Shown: positions 15,648 through 24,498 of the stretch, piece after piece
Layout: each line of letters opens with the position of its first letter
Numbering within the stretch: position 1 is the first letter of the stretch
Assembly (NCBI GenBank): GCA_046262515.1
Contig: JBHEMP010000173.1
Location: forward strand, 1-31,764
From: JAXDLW01 sp046262515
GTDB lineage: Bacteria; Chloroflexota; Dormibacteria; DASZGP01
Length of the DNA stretch: 31,764 bases
Direction: 5' to 3'
The notes under the pieces: generated by a model
Databases searched by the model: none
What the model was told of the DNA's origin: nothing
Seen by the model: only the letters and a program-made list of their open reading frames with translations
Translations under genes and position numbers: made by a program

Positions 15648-16457
15648 GTGCCGGCACCCGCTCTCCTGGTTGACACCCACTGCCACCTCGAGTTGATCGC
15701 CGAAGAGGGGGGAGGCGAGCCCGCGACAACCCTGGAGGAGGCGGTGGCCGCCGGCGTCGGCCGGGTCATCAACATCGGCCTCGGTCCCGACAACCTGTCG
15801 GTGCTCGAGAGAGCACGATCGACCGCGAACGTCTTCGCCACGGTCGGCTGGCACCCGCACCAGGCCGAGCCGCCCAGCGACGATGAGTTGACGCGTATGC
15901 GGGAACTTGCCCTTGACCCGCGGGTGGTGGCCATCGGGGAGATCGGCCTTGATTATTTCTGGCGGCCCGGTTACCACGAGGTGCCGGCAGGAACCCAGAA
16001 GGTGGGATTTCGCCGGATGCTTGACCTGGCGCGCCTGTGCGGGTTGCCGGCCGTGGTGCATAACCGCGAGGCACATGCCGATACCCTCGAGGTGCTGGAC
16101 GATTACAGCGACGTCCGCGTGGTCATGCATGCCTTCAGCGGCGACGTCGCCTTCGCCTCAGAGTGTGTGCGCCGGGGTGTCGTGCTCTCCGTCGCGGGGC
16201 CGATTACGTATCCCAGTGCCGGTACCCTGCGGGAAGCGGTGGCCACCGTCGCGCCGGAAAACCTGGTCGTGGAGACGGACGCGCCCTTTTTGCCGCCGCA
16301 GCCGTGGCGAGGCAAGCCCAACCGTCCCCACATGATGGTCGTCACCGCGACCCGCGTGGCCGAGCTGATAGGGGTTTCGCTGGTTGAGTTCACCAGCATG
16401 TCGACGCGCACCGCCGAGCGGGTATATCGCTTCCCGGCGCCGCTACAGTCCAGTTAG
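15648..16457 (+). CDS. tatD: TatD family metal-dependent DNase
   Basis: TIM-barrel metallohydrolase; TatD enzymes are 3'-5' exonucleases or D-aminoacyl-tRNA/nucleic-acid hydrolases acting in the cytoplasm. 269 residues. Metal ligands and signatures are all present: VDTHCHLE (His11, His13), AIGEIGLDYFW, VVHNREAH, VVMHAFSGD and VVETDAPFLPPQPWRGKPN. The start GTG 15648 lies one base after the metG stop; there is no strong ribosome binding site of its own. The TAG stop shares its last base with the GTG start of rsmA. The metG-tatD-rsmA order is very widely conserved in bacteria and supports the call. Confidence 0.95.
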   Translation: MPAPALLVDTHCHLELIAEEGGGEPATTLEEAVAAGVGRVINIGLGPDNLSVLERARSTANVFATVGWHPHQAEPPSDDELTRMRELALDPRVVAIGEIGLDYFWRPGYHEVPAGTQKVGFRRMLDLARLCGLPAVVHNREAHADTLEVLDDYSDVRVVMHAFSGDVAFASECVRRGVVLSVAGPITYPSAGTLREAVATVAPENLVVETDAPFLPPQPWRGKPNRPHMMVVTATRVAELIGVSLVEFTSMSTRTAERVYRFPAPLQSS

Positions 16458-17278
16458 TGGACGCACCGTTCGTCGACCCTTCCGTCCTGCTACAGCGGGC
16501 GGGCCTGCGGGCGCGGAAGGGCCTGAGCCAGAACTTCCTCACCGACTCCGTGCTCGCCGCGGAGATCGTCGAGGCACTCCCGGCGACCCCGCCAGTCCTG
16601 ATTGAGATCGGCGCCGGTCCCGGGACCATGACCCGCGCCCTGGCGCTGCGACGGGAGCAGGTGGTCGCGGTGGAACTGGACGAACGTCTTATCGCCATCC
16701 TCACGCGTCAGGTCCGCGACCATGAGAACGTGCGGGTCGTGCACGCCGACGCGCTGACCCTCGACATTACGGCCGAGGTCTCCGCGCCGTACGCCGTCTT
16801 TGGCAACATCCCCTACCACGTCACCGGCCTGCTGATCCCACGTCTGTTGGCGCTCGCGCCGCGGCCGGAGTGGGTCTGCGTGCTGGTCCAGCTTGAGGTG
16901 GCGCAGCGACTGGCGGCAGCCCCGGGCGACTGGAGCCTGGCGACGCTCGGCGTCCGCGTCAGCGCCAACGCGGAACTGCTCCTGCGGGTCCCGGCGGAGG
17001 CATTTGACCCACGGCCAAAAGTGGACTCCGCGCTGGTGCTGCTCCGGCCCGGGCCGATGGCCGCGTTCGCGGGGGAGGCTTTTTTCAGGTTCGCCCGCCT
17101 GGTTTTCCAGGAGCGCCGCAAGAAGCTTCCCAATGCCGTGGCCAACGCGATGGGGCACGACGTGGCGGCGGGCCGGGACGTTGTGCTCACCGCCGGGATC
17201 GACCCCATGCGCCGCCCCCAGACCCTGGGGCTGGACGAGTGGGAAGCCCTTTATGAGGCGTTCCGTGGCCGGCGCTGA
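16457..17278 (+). CDS. rsmA: 16S rRNA (adenine1518/1519-N6)-dimethyltransferase
   Basis: KsgA/RsmA dimethylates two adjacent adenines in the 3'-terminal helix of 16S rRNA, a late ribosome-assembly checkpoint. 273 residues. The N-terminal signature KGLSQNFLTD is followed by the SAM loop EIGAGPGTMTRAL, VVAVELDERL, HADAL and the catalytic NIPY at residues 117-120 (GNIPYHVTG). Later blocks VQLEVAQRLAAAPG, FDPRPKVDSALVLL and FQERRKKLPNAV match the family. Start GTG 16457 overlaps the tatD stop by one base. Its end overlaps the MFS gene. Confidence 0.96.
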   Translation: MDAPFVDPSVLLQRAGLRARKGLSQNFLTDSVLAAEIVEALPATPPVLIEIGAGPGTMTRALALRREQVVAVELDERLIAILTRQVRDHENVRVVHADALTLDITAEVSAPYAVFGNIPYHVTGLLIPRLLALAPRPEWVCVLVQLEVAQRLAAAPGDWSLATLGVRVSANAELLLRVPAEAFDPRPKVDSALVLLRPGPMAAFAGEAFFRFARLVFQERRKKLPNAVANAMGHDVAAGRDVVLTAGIDPMRRPQTLGLDEWEALYEAFRGRR

Positions 17279-18572
17279 GGTCGCCGGCATCGATCGGGGG
17301 GGCTTCCGCCAGCTCCTGGCCAACCGCGAGTTCCAGAAAATCTGGGCCTCACAGGTCACCAGCCAGCTTGCCGATAAGTTCCTCGTCTACTCCCTGCTCT
17401 CCGTGACCTACGAGCGGTCAGCCGCGAACACCCAGGAGGCCATTGTCCTGCTGGCCTACACCTTCCCGTCCGTCTTCCTCTCGCCGATCGCGGGGGTTTA
17501 CGCCGACAGGTTCGACAAGCGCCGGATGATGGCGTTTACCAACCTCATTCGGGGTGCGCTGATCCTGCTGGTACCGGTCAGCGGGCTGCTTCCCTACTTC
17601 CGTCAGGTGACGTGGCACCTGCTGGTCATCACGCTGCTCTTCAGTTCAGTGGGGCAGTTCTTCGCGCCCGCCGAGGCTTCCTCACTGCCCTTCATCATGG
17701 CCCGGCGGAGCCTTGTCACGGCGACCTCGGTCTTCACGCTCACCATCGTCGCGACCCTGGTGGTCGGACTGCCGATCTCCTCAGTACTGGTGCGGGTGCT
17801 GGGCCAGTCGGCGCCCTATTTTGTCGCCGCCGCCCTGTTCGCGGTGGCAGCCGGCTGCAACCTTGTCATGACCACCAACCTCTCGGCCAGGACCGCCGAG
17901 CCTCCAGCCGACCTGGGCAGGAACTGGGCGATGACAATGTGGTCCGAGATGACCGAGACGGCCGGTTTCCTGCGCGCCCGCCGGCCGCTGCTGCGGGCCT
18001 TCGGTCAGCTCGGGTTGGCGGTGATGCTGATCTTCTCCCTGTTCACCCTGGCGCAGGGCTACATGAAAACCGAGTTGCACCTGGACCCCCGCGATTCCTA
18101 TTTGATCCTGGTGCCGGCGGCCGCGGGGATGGCCCTGGTGGCGGTTTACCTCGGCCGGGGTAAGGTGGCGACACGCAGCGGATTGATCAGCTACGCCCTG
18201 TTGGTACTGGGCGCGGTCCTGGTCCTGATGGGAACCATTCCCGGGCTGCTGACCGGGCTGGGTCTGCGAGGCTCCCTCATCTTCTTCGCGGGGTCGGCGG
18301 GGTTCGTGTTCGGAGGAGGCTTTGGCGCGGTCTTCATCCCGGCGGTGACGCTGCTGCAGGAGTCGACCGACCCCGAGCAGCGCGGTCGCACGTTCGGCGC
18401 CATGTTCACGGTGCTCAACCTGGCCATAGCGGTGCCGCTGTTCATCGCCGGGCTGGCAGCGGACACCTTCGGCCTCAAGATCGTCCTGGTGCTGATGGGC
18501 CTCCTCCTGGCCGCGGCTGCCCTCAGCGCGCGGCCCTGGCGGCCGTCGCCGGCAAATGCCGAGGCGGTCTGA
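17253..18572 (+). CDS. MFS transporter (EntS/MFS_3-like)
   Basis: A roughly 439-residue major facilitator with about twelve hydrophobic segments. The N-terminal NREFQKIWASQVTSQLADKF and the loop between helices 2 and 3, AGVYADRFDKRRMM, match the family's GxxxDRxxRR signature. It resembles the MFS_3/enterobactin-exporter type, whose members export drugs, siderophores or other small molecules; the substrate here is unknown. Two starts fit: ATG 17253 with GGGAAG 6 bases upstream, or GTG 17265 with GAGG 6 bases upstream; both overlap rsmA. It is the last gene of the long run, and 31 bases separate it from the tRNA. There is no obvious link to the housekeeping genes before it. Confidence 0.86.
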   Translation: MRRSVAGAEVAGIDRGGFRQLLANREFQKIWASQVTSQLADKFLVYSLLSVTYERSAANTQEAIVLLAYTFPSVFLSPIAGVYADRFDKRRMMAFTNLIRGALILLVPVSGLLPYFRQVTWHLLVITLLFSSVGQFFAPAEASSLPFIMARRSLVTATSVFTLTIVATLVVGLPISSVLVRVLGQSAPYFVAAALFAVAAGCNLVMTTNLSARTAEPPADLGRNWAMTMWSEMTETAGFLRARRPLLRAFGQLGLAVMLIFSLFTLAQGYMKTELHLDPRDSYLILVPAAAGMALVAVYLGRGKVATRSGLISYALLVLGAVLVLMGTIPGLLTGLGLRGSLIFFAGSAGFVFGGGFGAVFIPAVTLLQESTDPEQRGRTFGAMFTVLNLAIAVPLFIAGLAADTFGLKIVLVLMGLLLAAAALSARPWRPSPANAEAV

Positions 18573-18584
18573 CCCCTTGGCGGC

Positions 18585-18590
18585 TAGAAT
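18585..18590 (+). promoter_or_regulatory. Possible -10 element for the tRNA-Val gene
   Basis: TAGAAT differs from the TATAAT consensus by one base and ends 13 bases before the mature tRNA 5' end, a workable distance for a short leader. No convincing -35 element is visible at the usual spacing, so this is only a suggestion. Confidence 0.3.
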
Positions 18591-18603
18591 CCTTGCCGGC
18601 CGA

Positions 18604-18678
18604 GGGCGGCTAGCTCAGGGGTAGAGCACTACGTTGACATCGTAGGGGTCAGGGGTTCAAATCCCTTGCCGCCCACCA
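18604..18678 (+). tRNA. tRNA-Val (GAC anticodon)
   Basis: A complete cloverleaf with encoded CCA. The acceptor stem GGGCGGC pairs perfectly with GCCGCCC. The D arm is GCTC/GAGC; the anticodon stem CTACG/CGTAG encloses loop TTGACAT, giving anticodon GAC, which reads valine GUC codons. The variable loop is GGGTC, and the T arm is AGGGG/CCCTT around TTCAAAT. Discriminator A and CCA occupy 18675-18678. It sits between the housekeeping run and the histidine kinase gene. No terminator is obvious on either side. Confidence 0.96.
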
Positions 18679-18719
18679 CATCCTGACAGCAGGTCGTACC
18701 CCTTTAGTGGCTGAGTGGA

Positions 18720-18725
18720 TATCCT
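18720..18725 (+). promoter_or_regulatory. Possible -10 element of the kinase-formate dehydrogenase operon
   Basis: TATCCT fits the loose TANNNT -10 pattern and lies 9 bases before the GTG start of the kinase gene. No Shine-Dalgarno sequence or clear -35 is visible. A leaderless or near-leaderless transcript is possible. The same hexamer stands before the phosphoesterase gene at 25427. The motif is short and could be chance. Confidence 0.28.
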
Positions 18726-18734
18726 GCATGGTGC

Positions 18735-20498
18735 GTGTCATCCATCCAGGTCCTAGCCGCCGAACTGGTGTCCTCACTGGAGCCTCGGGAGATCATCCTG
18801 CGGCTGGTGGAACGTGCCCTGGATGTCGTCCCGGCAGACCGGTGCACCCTGACCAGCGTCGACCAGTTCGTCCTGCGCGTGGAGGGGAGCTTTGAGCGAG
18901 GCAAGGGGCGCCCGTCGTGGCTGGGGAGTGAATACGACCTGTCGTACATCGACCAGCAGCCCCTGATCGCCCAGGCGGTGCGCCAGGGGCGCATCGCCGT
19001 TGGCCAGGGGTTCGCCAGCCAGAGGATAGACCCCGAGCTGCAGCCCGACCTGGAGGGAATGCGCCACACCGCCGTCATCCCACTGGCGCTGGGGGACGAT
19101 GTCATGGCGATGCTGATCCTGAGCCGTCGGGACGAAGAGGCGTTCAGCCAGGTTGAGCTGGAACGACTCCAGGAGATCGGCGTGCTGGCCATCCTGGCGC
19201 TTCGCAATGCTCGCCTCTACCAGGATGTGAACGAGGCCCGGGGCCGGGGGCTCGAGGCCCTGACCCTGATTTCCCAGCACCTCGCCTCCAGCGATGAGCT
19301 GCCGACGTTCTTCGGCAAGATGAGCGCCAGCGTCGCCCAACTGGTCAACGCCGACAAGGCGGCCTTCTGGATGGTCCAGGGGGACGAGCTCGTCGCACAG
19401 GCCGAGGCTTTCGGCTTCGCTTCCGCAGTACTGGAGCAGATGAGGGTCCCAGTGGACCATGATCTCTCCTCCCCCCTGGCGCGGCTGCTGTTCGGGGGAG
19501 AGGCGCTCGGGGGCCTGGTGACCCCGGAGGTGCTGACAGGCAGGTACGCCGAGGCACTCCGCGCGATGGACGTCAGGGAGGTCGTCGCAGTGCCGTGGAA
19601 GACCGCCGAGGTGCCGCTGGGGATGCTTTTCGCGTGCAACGCCCAGAAGAGGTTCACGGCCGAGGATCAGTGGGTGATGCGGGTGGCGGCGCGGGCGTCG
19701 GCGGTCGTCTGGCAGGGGTATGAGGCCGAACGCCGACTGGTTGCGCTGCAGGCCAAGGAGCGCGCCAACCTGCAGCGCCACGCCGCCCGAATGGCAGAGC
19801 TAGAGCAGCTCAAGTCGCAGTTCCTCAGGCTTGCCTCTCACGAGCTTCGTACGCCGCTGACGATCGTCCGGGGCTACATCTCGATGTTCGAGGAGGGGGT
19901 CTTCGGCCACCTGTCCGAGGAGGCGCGCAAAATCCTGCCAACGATCAGCGCCAGGGTCGCGCAGATGAACCTGCTGATCGACCAGATGATGAACACGGCC
20001 AGGCTCGAGGACAGCCGCATGGCGATCTCGGCGAAACCCGTGAGGGTCGACGACCTGGCCCGCAGGGTGGCAGCTTCCTTCCAGGGGCTGCTCGGCCGCG
20101 ACCGACGACTGCTGGTGGAGACCATGCATCCGGGGGTGACGGCATTTGCCGACCCTGAGAAGGTTGAAACGATCATCGGGAACCTGGTGTCCAACGCCAT
20201 CAAGTACTCGCCTTCGGGTGGTGACGTCCGCTGCGTCATCGAACTTTCAGGGAAGATGGTCACCGTGACGGTGGTGGACACGGGCATAGGTATCCACGCG
20301 GAGGACATGGTGAAGCTTTTCCAGCGCTTTGGTCGCCTCGAACGCCCGGAGACGGCCAACATTGAAGGTACCGGGCTCGGGCTGTACCTCTCCCGGGAGC
20401 TCGCGCGGCTGCAGGGCGGTGAGATCGACGTGGAGTCCACGGTAGGCGAGGGCAGCCGTTTCCGGTTGACGCTGCCGACCGAGGCGCCCGACATATGA
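18735..20498 (+). CDS. GAF-GAF sensor histidine kinase
   Basis: A 587-residue soluble kinase with no membrane segment or signal peptide. Residues about 1-160 and 175-330 look like two GAF domains, which bind small ligands, haem or cyclic nucleotides; the ligand cannot be read. A short coiled coil leads to a HisKA dimerisation domain with phospho-acceptor His369 in LASHELRTPLTIV. The ATPase domain has the N box NLVSNAIKYSP, the G1 box DTGIGI, and the G2 box GTGLGLYLSRELA. Start GTG 18735 is the first in frame after a TAG at 18705. The stop overlaps the formate dehydrogenase start (ATGA), so the two are co-translated. No response regulator gene is adjacent, so its partner is elsewhere. Confidence 0.9.
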   Translation: MSSIQVLAAELVSSLEPREIILRLVERALDVVPADRCTLTSVDQFVLRVEGSFERGKGRPSWLGSEYDLSYIDQQPLIAQAVRQGRIAVGQGFASQRIDPELQPDLEGMRHTAVIPLALGDDVMAMLILSRRDEEAFSQVELERLQEIGVLAILALRNARLYQDVNEARGRGLEALTLISQHLASSDELPTFFGKMSASVAQLVNADKAAFWMVQGDELVAQAEAFGFASAVLEQMRVPVDHDLSSPLARLLFGGEALGGLVTPEVLTGRYAEALRAMDVREVVAVPWKTAEVPLGMLFACNAQKRFTAEDQWVMRVAARASAVVWQGYEAERRLVALQAKERANLQRHAARMAELEQLKSQFLRLASHELRTPLTIVRGYISMFEEGVFGHLSEEARKILPTISARVAQMNLLIDQMMNTARLEDSRMAISAKPVRVDDLARRVAASFQGLLGRDRRLLVETMHPGVTAFADPEKVETIIGNLVSNAIKYSPSGGDVRCVIELSGKMVTVTVVDTGIGIHAEDMVKLFQRFGRLERPETANIEGTGLGLYLSRELARLQGGEIDVESTVGEGSRFRLTLPTEAPDI

Positions 20499-23400
20499 GT
20501 ACCTTTTTCCAGCTCCGCATGGCGGCACAGCCCATCAGCCCGCGGACTGCGGCGCTTCGGCCCCGCATCCACGATGCCGAGAAAACGGTCAGCGTCTGCC
20601 CCTACTGCGCGGTCGGCTGCTCTCAGCTGGTTTACCACCGCGACAACCAGGTCCTGGATATTGAGGGCAACCCGGACAGCCCCATCAACGGGGGCACTCT
20701 CTGTCCCAAGGGCGCCTCAACCTACCAGCTCCACGTCAATGAGGATCGGCTCCAGCACGTCCTCTACCGGGCCCCGTACAGTGATCACTGGGAGGAGCGA
20801 TCCCTGGAGTGGGCGATGGAGCGCACTGCCCAGCTCCTCAAGCAGACGCGTGACTCGACCTGGCTGGACGCGACCAACGAAGGAATCCCCATCAACCACA
20901 CCGAAGGGGTGGCCGCGATTGGTGGGGCGACGCTGGATAACGAGGAGAACTACCTGATCAAGAAGCTCCTCGGTGGGGGGCTCGGGGTGATCTCGATCGA
21001 GAACCAGGCTCGAATATGACACAGCTCAACGGTCCCCGGTCTGGGGACCTCGTTCGGCAGGGGTGGTGCGACCACGAGCCTGATGGACCTGTCGAACGCG
21101 GACTGCGTGCTGGTCATGGGCAGCAACATGGCGGAGAACCACCCGGTGGGCTTTCGCTTTGTGATGCAGGCACGCGAGAAAGGCGCCGAGGTTATCCACG
21201 TGGACCCGCGCTTCACCCGCACCTCCGCCAGCGCGACCCGGTATGTCGCCATGCGCTCAGGCAGCGACATCGTCTTCCTGGGCGCACTCATCAACCATGT
21301 GCTGTCCACCGGGGCGGACTTCCGTGAGTATGTCGTCAACTACACCAACGCCTCCGCGATCCTCTCGCCGGGGTACGTGGACGCGGAGGACAACGCCGGG
21401 CTGTTCAGTGGCCTGGTCAGGCCAGAGCAGGGGGAGGGGACCGGTGGGGCGGGCGACGGCCATGGGGCTGGCGCGGGCGTGGTTTCCACGTCGATGGCGC
21501 ACGAGGGAGGGAGCAGCTCCCACGGCCCCGGCACCGTGCACTATGACCCCGAAAAGGGTCAGTGGGGATATGGGCAGTCGGACCCGCCGTCGCCGCAGTT
21601 CGCCCTGCCCACCGACCCCACCCTCGAGGACCCGAACTGCGTCTACCAGGTCCTGAAACGCCATTTCGCGCGATACACCCCGGAGATGGTCACCCGCGTC
21701 TGTGGGACACCCCGCGATGAATTCCTGGCTGTCGCCCAGGCGCTCGTTGCCAACTCCGGCCGGGACAAGACGTCAGTCATCTGCTATGCCGTCGGTTGGA
21801 CGCAGCAGTCCACGGGCCCGCAGATCATTCGTGCCGCGTCCATCCTGCAACTACTGCTCGGGAACATCGGTAGGCCGGGGGGCGGCATCATGGCCCTGCG
21901 GGGCCACGCCACCATCCAGGGCTCGACCGATATACCCACCCTCTACGACCTGCTTCCCGGGTACATGCCGCAGCCACTGGCTGACGAGAGTCACCGTGAC
22001 CTCGCCGCCTATGTCCAGCACTCCAGCATGCCGCGCGGGGTTTGGAGTTCATTGCCCGACTACTTCGTGAGCCTGCTCAAGGCCTGGTACGGGGGCGCGG
22101 CCACGGCGGAAAATGATTTCTGCTTCGACCACCTGCCCAAGCGCACCGGGGATCACAGCCAGCAGGCGAGCATCGCCGCCATGCTTGAGGACCGGGTCAA
22201 GGGATACCTCGTGCTGGGCCAGAACCCCGCCGCCGGCAACACCAACGCGAGCACGGTGCGCGAGGCCCTGGGTCACCTCGACTGGATGGTCGTTCGCGAT
22301 CTATTCGAGACCGAGACCGCGAGTTTCTGGTACCGCGCCGAGGGCGCCGATCCATCGCGGGTCAAGACCGAGGTGATCCTGATGCCGGCCGCCGCGTCGG
22401 CCGAGAAGGATGGCTCCTTCACGAACACCCAGCGCCTCCTGCAATTCCACGACAAGGCGGTGGACCCACCCGGGGATGCCCGCAGTGAGACCTGGTTCAT
22501 GTACCACCTCGGGGTGCGCCTGAAGGAGCTCTATGCGGATTCGGAGCTTCCCCGCGACCGCCCGGTGAAGGACCTCACCTGGGACTACGCGCCCGACGTG
22601 GAGAAGAACTCCCGCTTTGCGGTGCGGGACGAGCCCAACGTGGAGAGGATCCTGGCCGAGGTCAACGGCTACCAAGTGGACCCGGTCGCGGGGAAGGGCG
22701 CCCAGCTGAAGGACTACACCGAGTGCCGCGCCGATGGGTCCACGGCATGCGGGGCGTGGATCTACTGCGGTGTGGTTCCTGAAACCGGCGTGAACCTGGC
22801 CCGATCGCGCCGGGCCGGTGGCCCGAGCGACGCGGGGTGGGGCTTCGCGTGGCCCAAGAACATCCGGGTCCTGTATAACCGTGCCTCGGCGGATCCGCAG
22901 GGCCGTCCCTGGAGTGAGGCCAAGAAGCATGTCTGGTGGGACGAAGCGCAGGGTCGCTGGGTTGGCAACGATGTCCCGGACATCCGGATAGACCGCCGTC
23001 CCGACTACCGCCCCGGCCCCGAGGCGGGCGGCCTCGACGGTATCGCCGGAACCTCGCCGTTCCAGCTCAAGCCCGATGGCTGGGGATGGCTGTACGCGCC
23101 AACGGGACTGGCGGACGGCCCTTTGCCGACCTTCTACGAACCCACCGAGGCCCCCGGACAGAACCCTGTTTACGCGCAGCAGGAGAACCCGCTGACCCGG
23201 CGCCTCGATGAGGTCCTCAACAACGCAAAGGCCCCTCCCGGCGACCCTCGTTATCCCTATGTGCTGACCACCTTCCGCCTGACCGAGCACCACGTATCGG
23301 GGCAGATGAGTCGGTGGAACGGCTGGCTGGCGGAACTGCAGCCGGCGCTGTTCTTGGAGATCAGCCCGGAGCTGGCCGCCCAACTTGGGATTGCGCACCG

Positions 23401-23653
23401 GTCCTGGGTCACCGTGGAAACGATCCGCGGGGTGATCGAGGCGCGGGCCATGGTCACGTCGCGGATCCGGCCTTTTGACACCGGGGAGGGCATCATCCAC
23501 CAGGTTGCCCTGCCCTTTCACTTCGGGTACGCCGGCAAGGTCACGGGCGATATCGTCAACGACCTGCTGTCCATGACCGAGGAGGCGAACGTGTCGATCA
23601 ACGAGACCAAGGCGCTGACCTGCAATGTTCGCCCCGGACGGCGTCCCCGATGA
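20495..23653 (+). CDS. fdnG: Formate dehydrogenase catalytic subunit, selenocysteine-containing
   Basis: Molybdenum/tungsten-bis-MGD enzyme that oxidises formate to CO2. The frame runs from ATG 20495 to 23653 (1052 residues) through one in-frame TGA at 21017-21019, read as selenocysteine 175 in the sequence ENQARI-Sec-HSSTVPGL; the following His is the conserved active-site neighbour. Residues 35-70 bind a [4Fe-4S] cluster (CPYCAVGC and TLCPKG). Further molybdopterin motifs include VLVMGSNMAENHPVGFR, HVDPRFTRTSA and LLGNIGRPGGGI, and a C-terminal MGD-binding domain (TTFRLTEHHVSGQMSRW). No twin-arginine signal is visible at the N-terminus. A Gly/His/Ser-rich insertion is encoded near 21425-21535. 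A frameshifted pseudogene is excluded, as both halves are intact and in one frame. Confidence 0.95.
21017..21049 (+). promoter_or_regulatory. Selenocysteine UGA codon and SECIS hairpin
   Basis: In-frame TGA (21017-21019) followed 11 bases later by a perfect 7-bp stem, GGTCCCC (21031-21037) with GGGGACC (21043-21049), closing the 5-base loop GGTCT. The bacterial SECIS places a hairpin about this far after UGA, with a GGUCU-type apical loop bound by SelB; the E. coli fdhF element, recalled from memory, has the same loop and a similar UGACAC start. The hairpin also encodes the conserved VPGL stretch of the enzyme. Confidence 0.9.
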
Positions 23654-24498
23654 ACGGCCCCGACCTCGAGGAGATGGACGGCGTGACCGCGTTGCCCGCC
23701 CCTTTCAACGCCTGGGAGTTCGGCGCTGAGCGGCCCGCAGAGCCGGCCATGGGTTTCCTCACCGACATGACCCTGTGTATCGGGTGCAAGGCCTGCGAGG
23801 TGGCCTGCAAGCAGTGGAACCAGATCCCCGCAGACGGTATGCGCTGGACCGGTAACAGCCTCGACAACACGTCCCACCTCGGGGCTGAAACCTGGCGCCA
23901 TGTCAAGTTCCTGGAGGATTTCGGACCGAACCGCAAGGACGGGCGGTTCACCTTCATGTCGGATGTGTGCAAGCACTGCACCGACGCGGGGTGCCTCAAC
24001 TCGTGCCCGACCGGCGCCATCATCCGTACCGAGTTCGACACTGTGTTCGTCCAGGACGACATCTGCAACGGGTGCGGTTACTGCGTCCCCTCCTGCCCCT
24101 TCGGGGTAATCGGTCGCGCCGAGACTGACGGGGGCGCCCACAAGTGCACCATGTGCTACGACCGTCAGCAGGTCGGGATGGAGCCGGCATGCGCCAAGGC
24201 ATGCCCGACCGACTCAATCGTTGTCGGGCCCCTCGACGAGATGCGCGAAAGGGCCCGGGCGCGCGTGGCCGAGTTGACCGCTCGCGGTGAGACGGTGCAG
24301 GCGTGGGGTGACTCATCGGAACTGGCCGGGGGGTTGAATTCCCTCTTCGTCCTCAACCAGCCGCCCGAGAAGCTGGGTCTCCCGCGCGTCGCGCGCACCG
24401 GCCGCCACAACCTGAAGCGGAGTTACCTGGGCCACCTGGCAGTGGGGCTGGCCTGGCTGGCGGTCGCCGGCGCGTCAATGTCCCGGGCCCGCTCGTGA
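23650..24498 (+). CDS. fdnH: Formate dehydrogenase iron-sulfur (beta) subunit
   Basis: Electron-transfer subunit with four [4Fe-4S] clusters, 282 residues. The cysteine groups are TLCIGCKACEVACKQWN (Cys43-53), CKHCTDAGCLNSCPTGAI, CNGCGYCVPSCPFGVI, and CTMCYDRQQVGMEPACAKACP. This ferredoxin pattern matches FdnH/FdoH/HybA-type subunits that pass electrons from the catalytic subunit to a membrane partner. One hydrophobic segment at the C-terminus (YLGHLAVGLAWLAVAGASM) may anchor it. ATG 23650 overlaps the catalytic subunit's stop (ATGA), and its own stop overlaps the GTG of the membrane subunit. The 8-residue Asp/Glu-rich start has no signal peptide. Confidence 0.94.
   Translation: MNGPDLEEMDGVTALPAPFNAWEFGAERPAEPAMGFLTDMTLCIGCKACEVACKQWNQIPADGMRWTGNSLDNTSHLGAETWRHVKFLEDFGPNRKDGRFTFMSDVCKHCTDAGCLNSCPTGAIIRTEFDTVFVQDDICNGCGYCVPSCPFGVIGRAETDGGAHKCTMCYDRQQVGMEPACAKACPTDSIVVGPLDEMRERARARVAELTARGETVQAWGDSSELAGGLNSLFVLNQPPEKLGLPRVARTGRHNLKRSYLGHLAVGLAWLAVAGASMSRARS

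Noticed and set aside
13985..15934. Long minus-strand open frame (649 codons) antisense to metG and tatD
   Set aside because: High GC leaves few stops in the opposite frame. The plus strand has clear MetG and TatD motifs, and the antisense product shows no recognisable domain.
18683..18694. Terminator hairpin just after the tRNA (CCTG/CAGG)
   Set aside because: The stem is four base pairs with no T run; likely chance.
21017..21019. Stop codon making formate dehydrogenase a pseudogene
   Set aside because: Both sides are intact and in the same frame, the stop is TGA at the selenocysteine position, and a SECIS hairpin follows.
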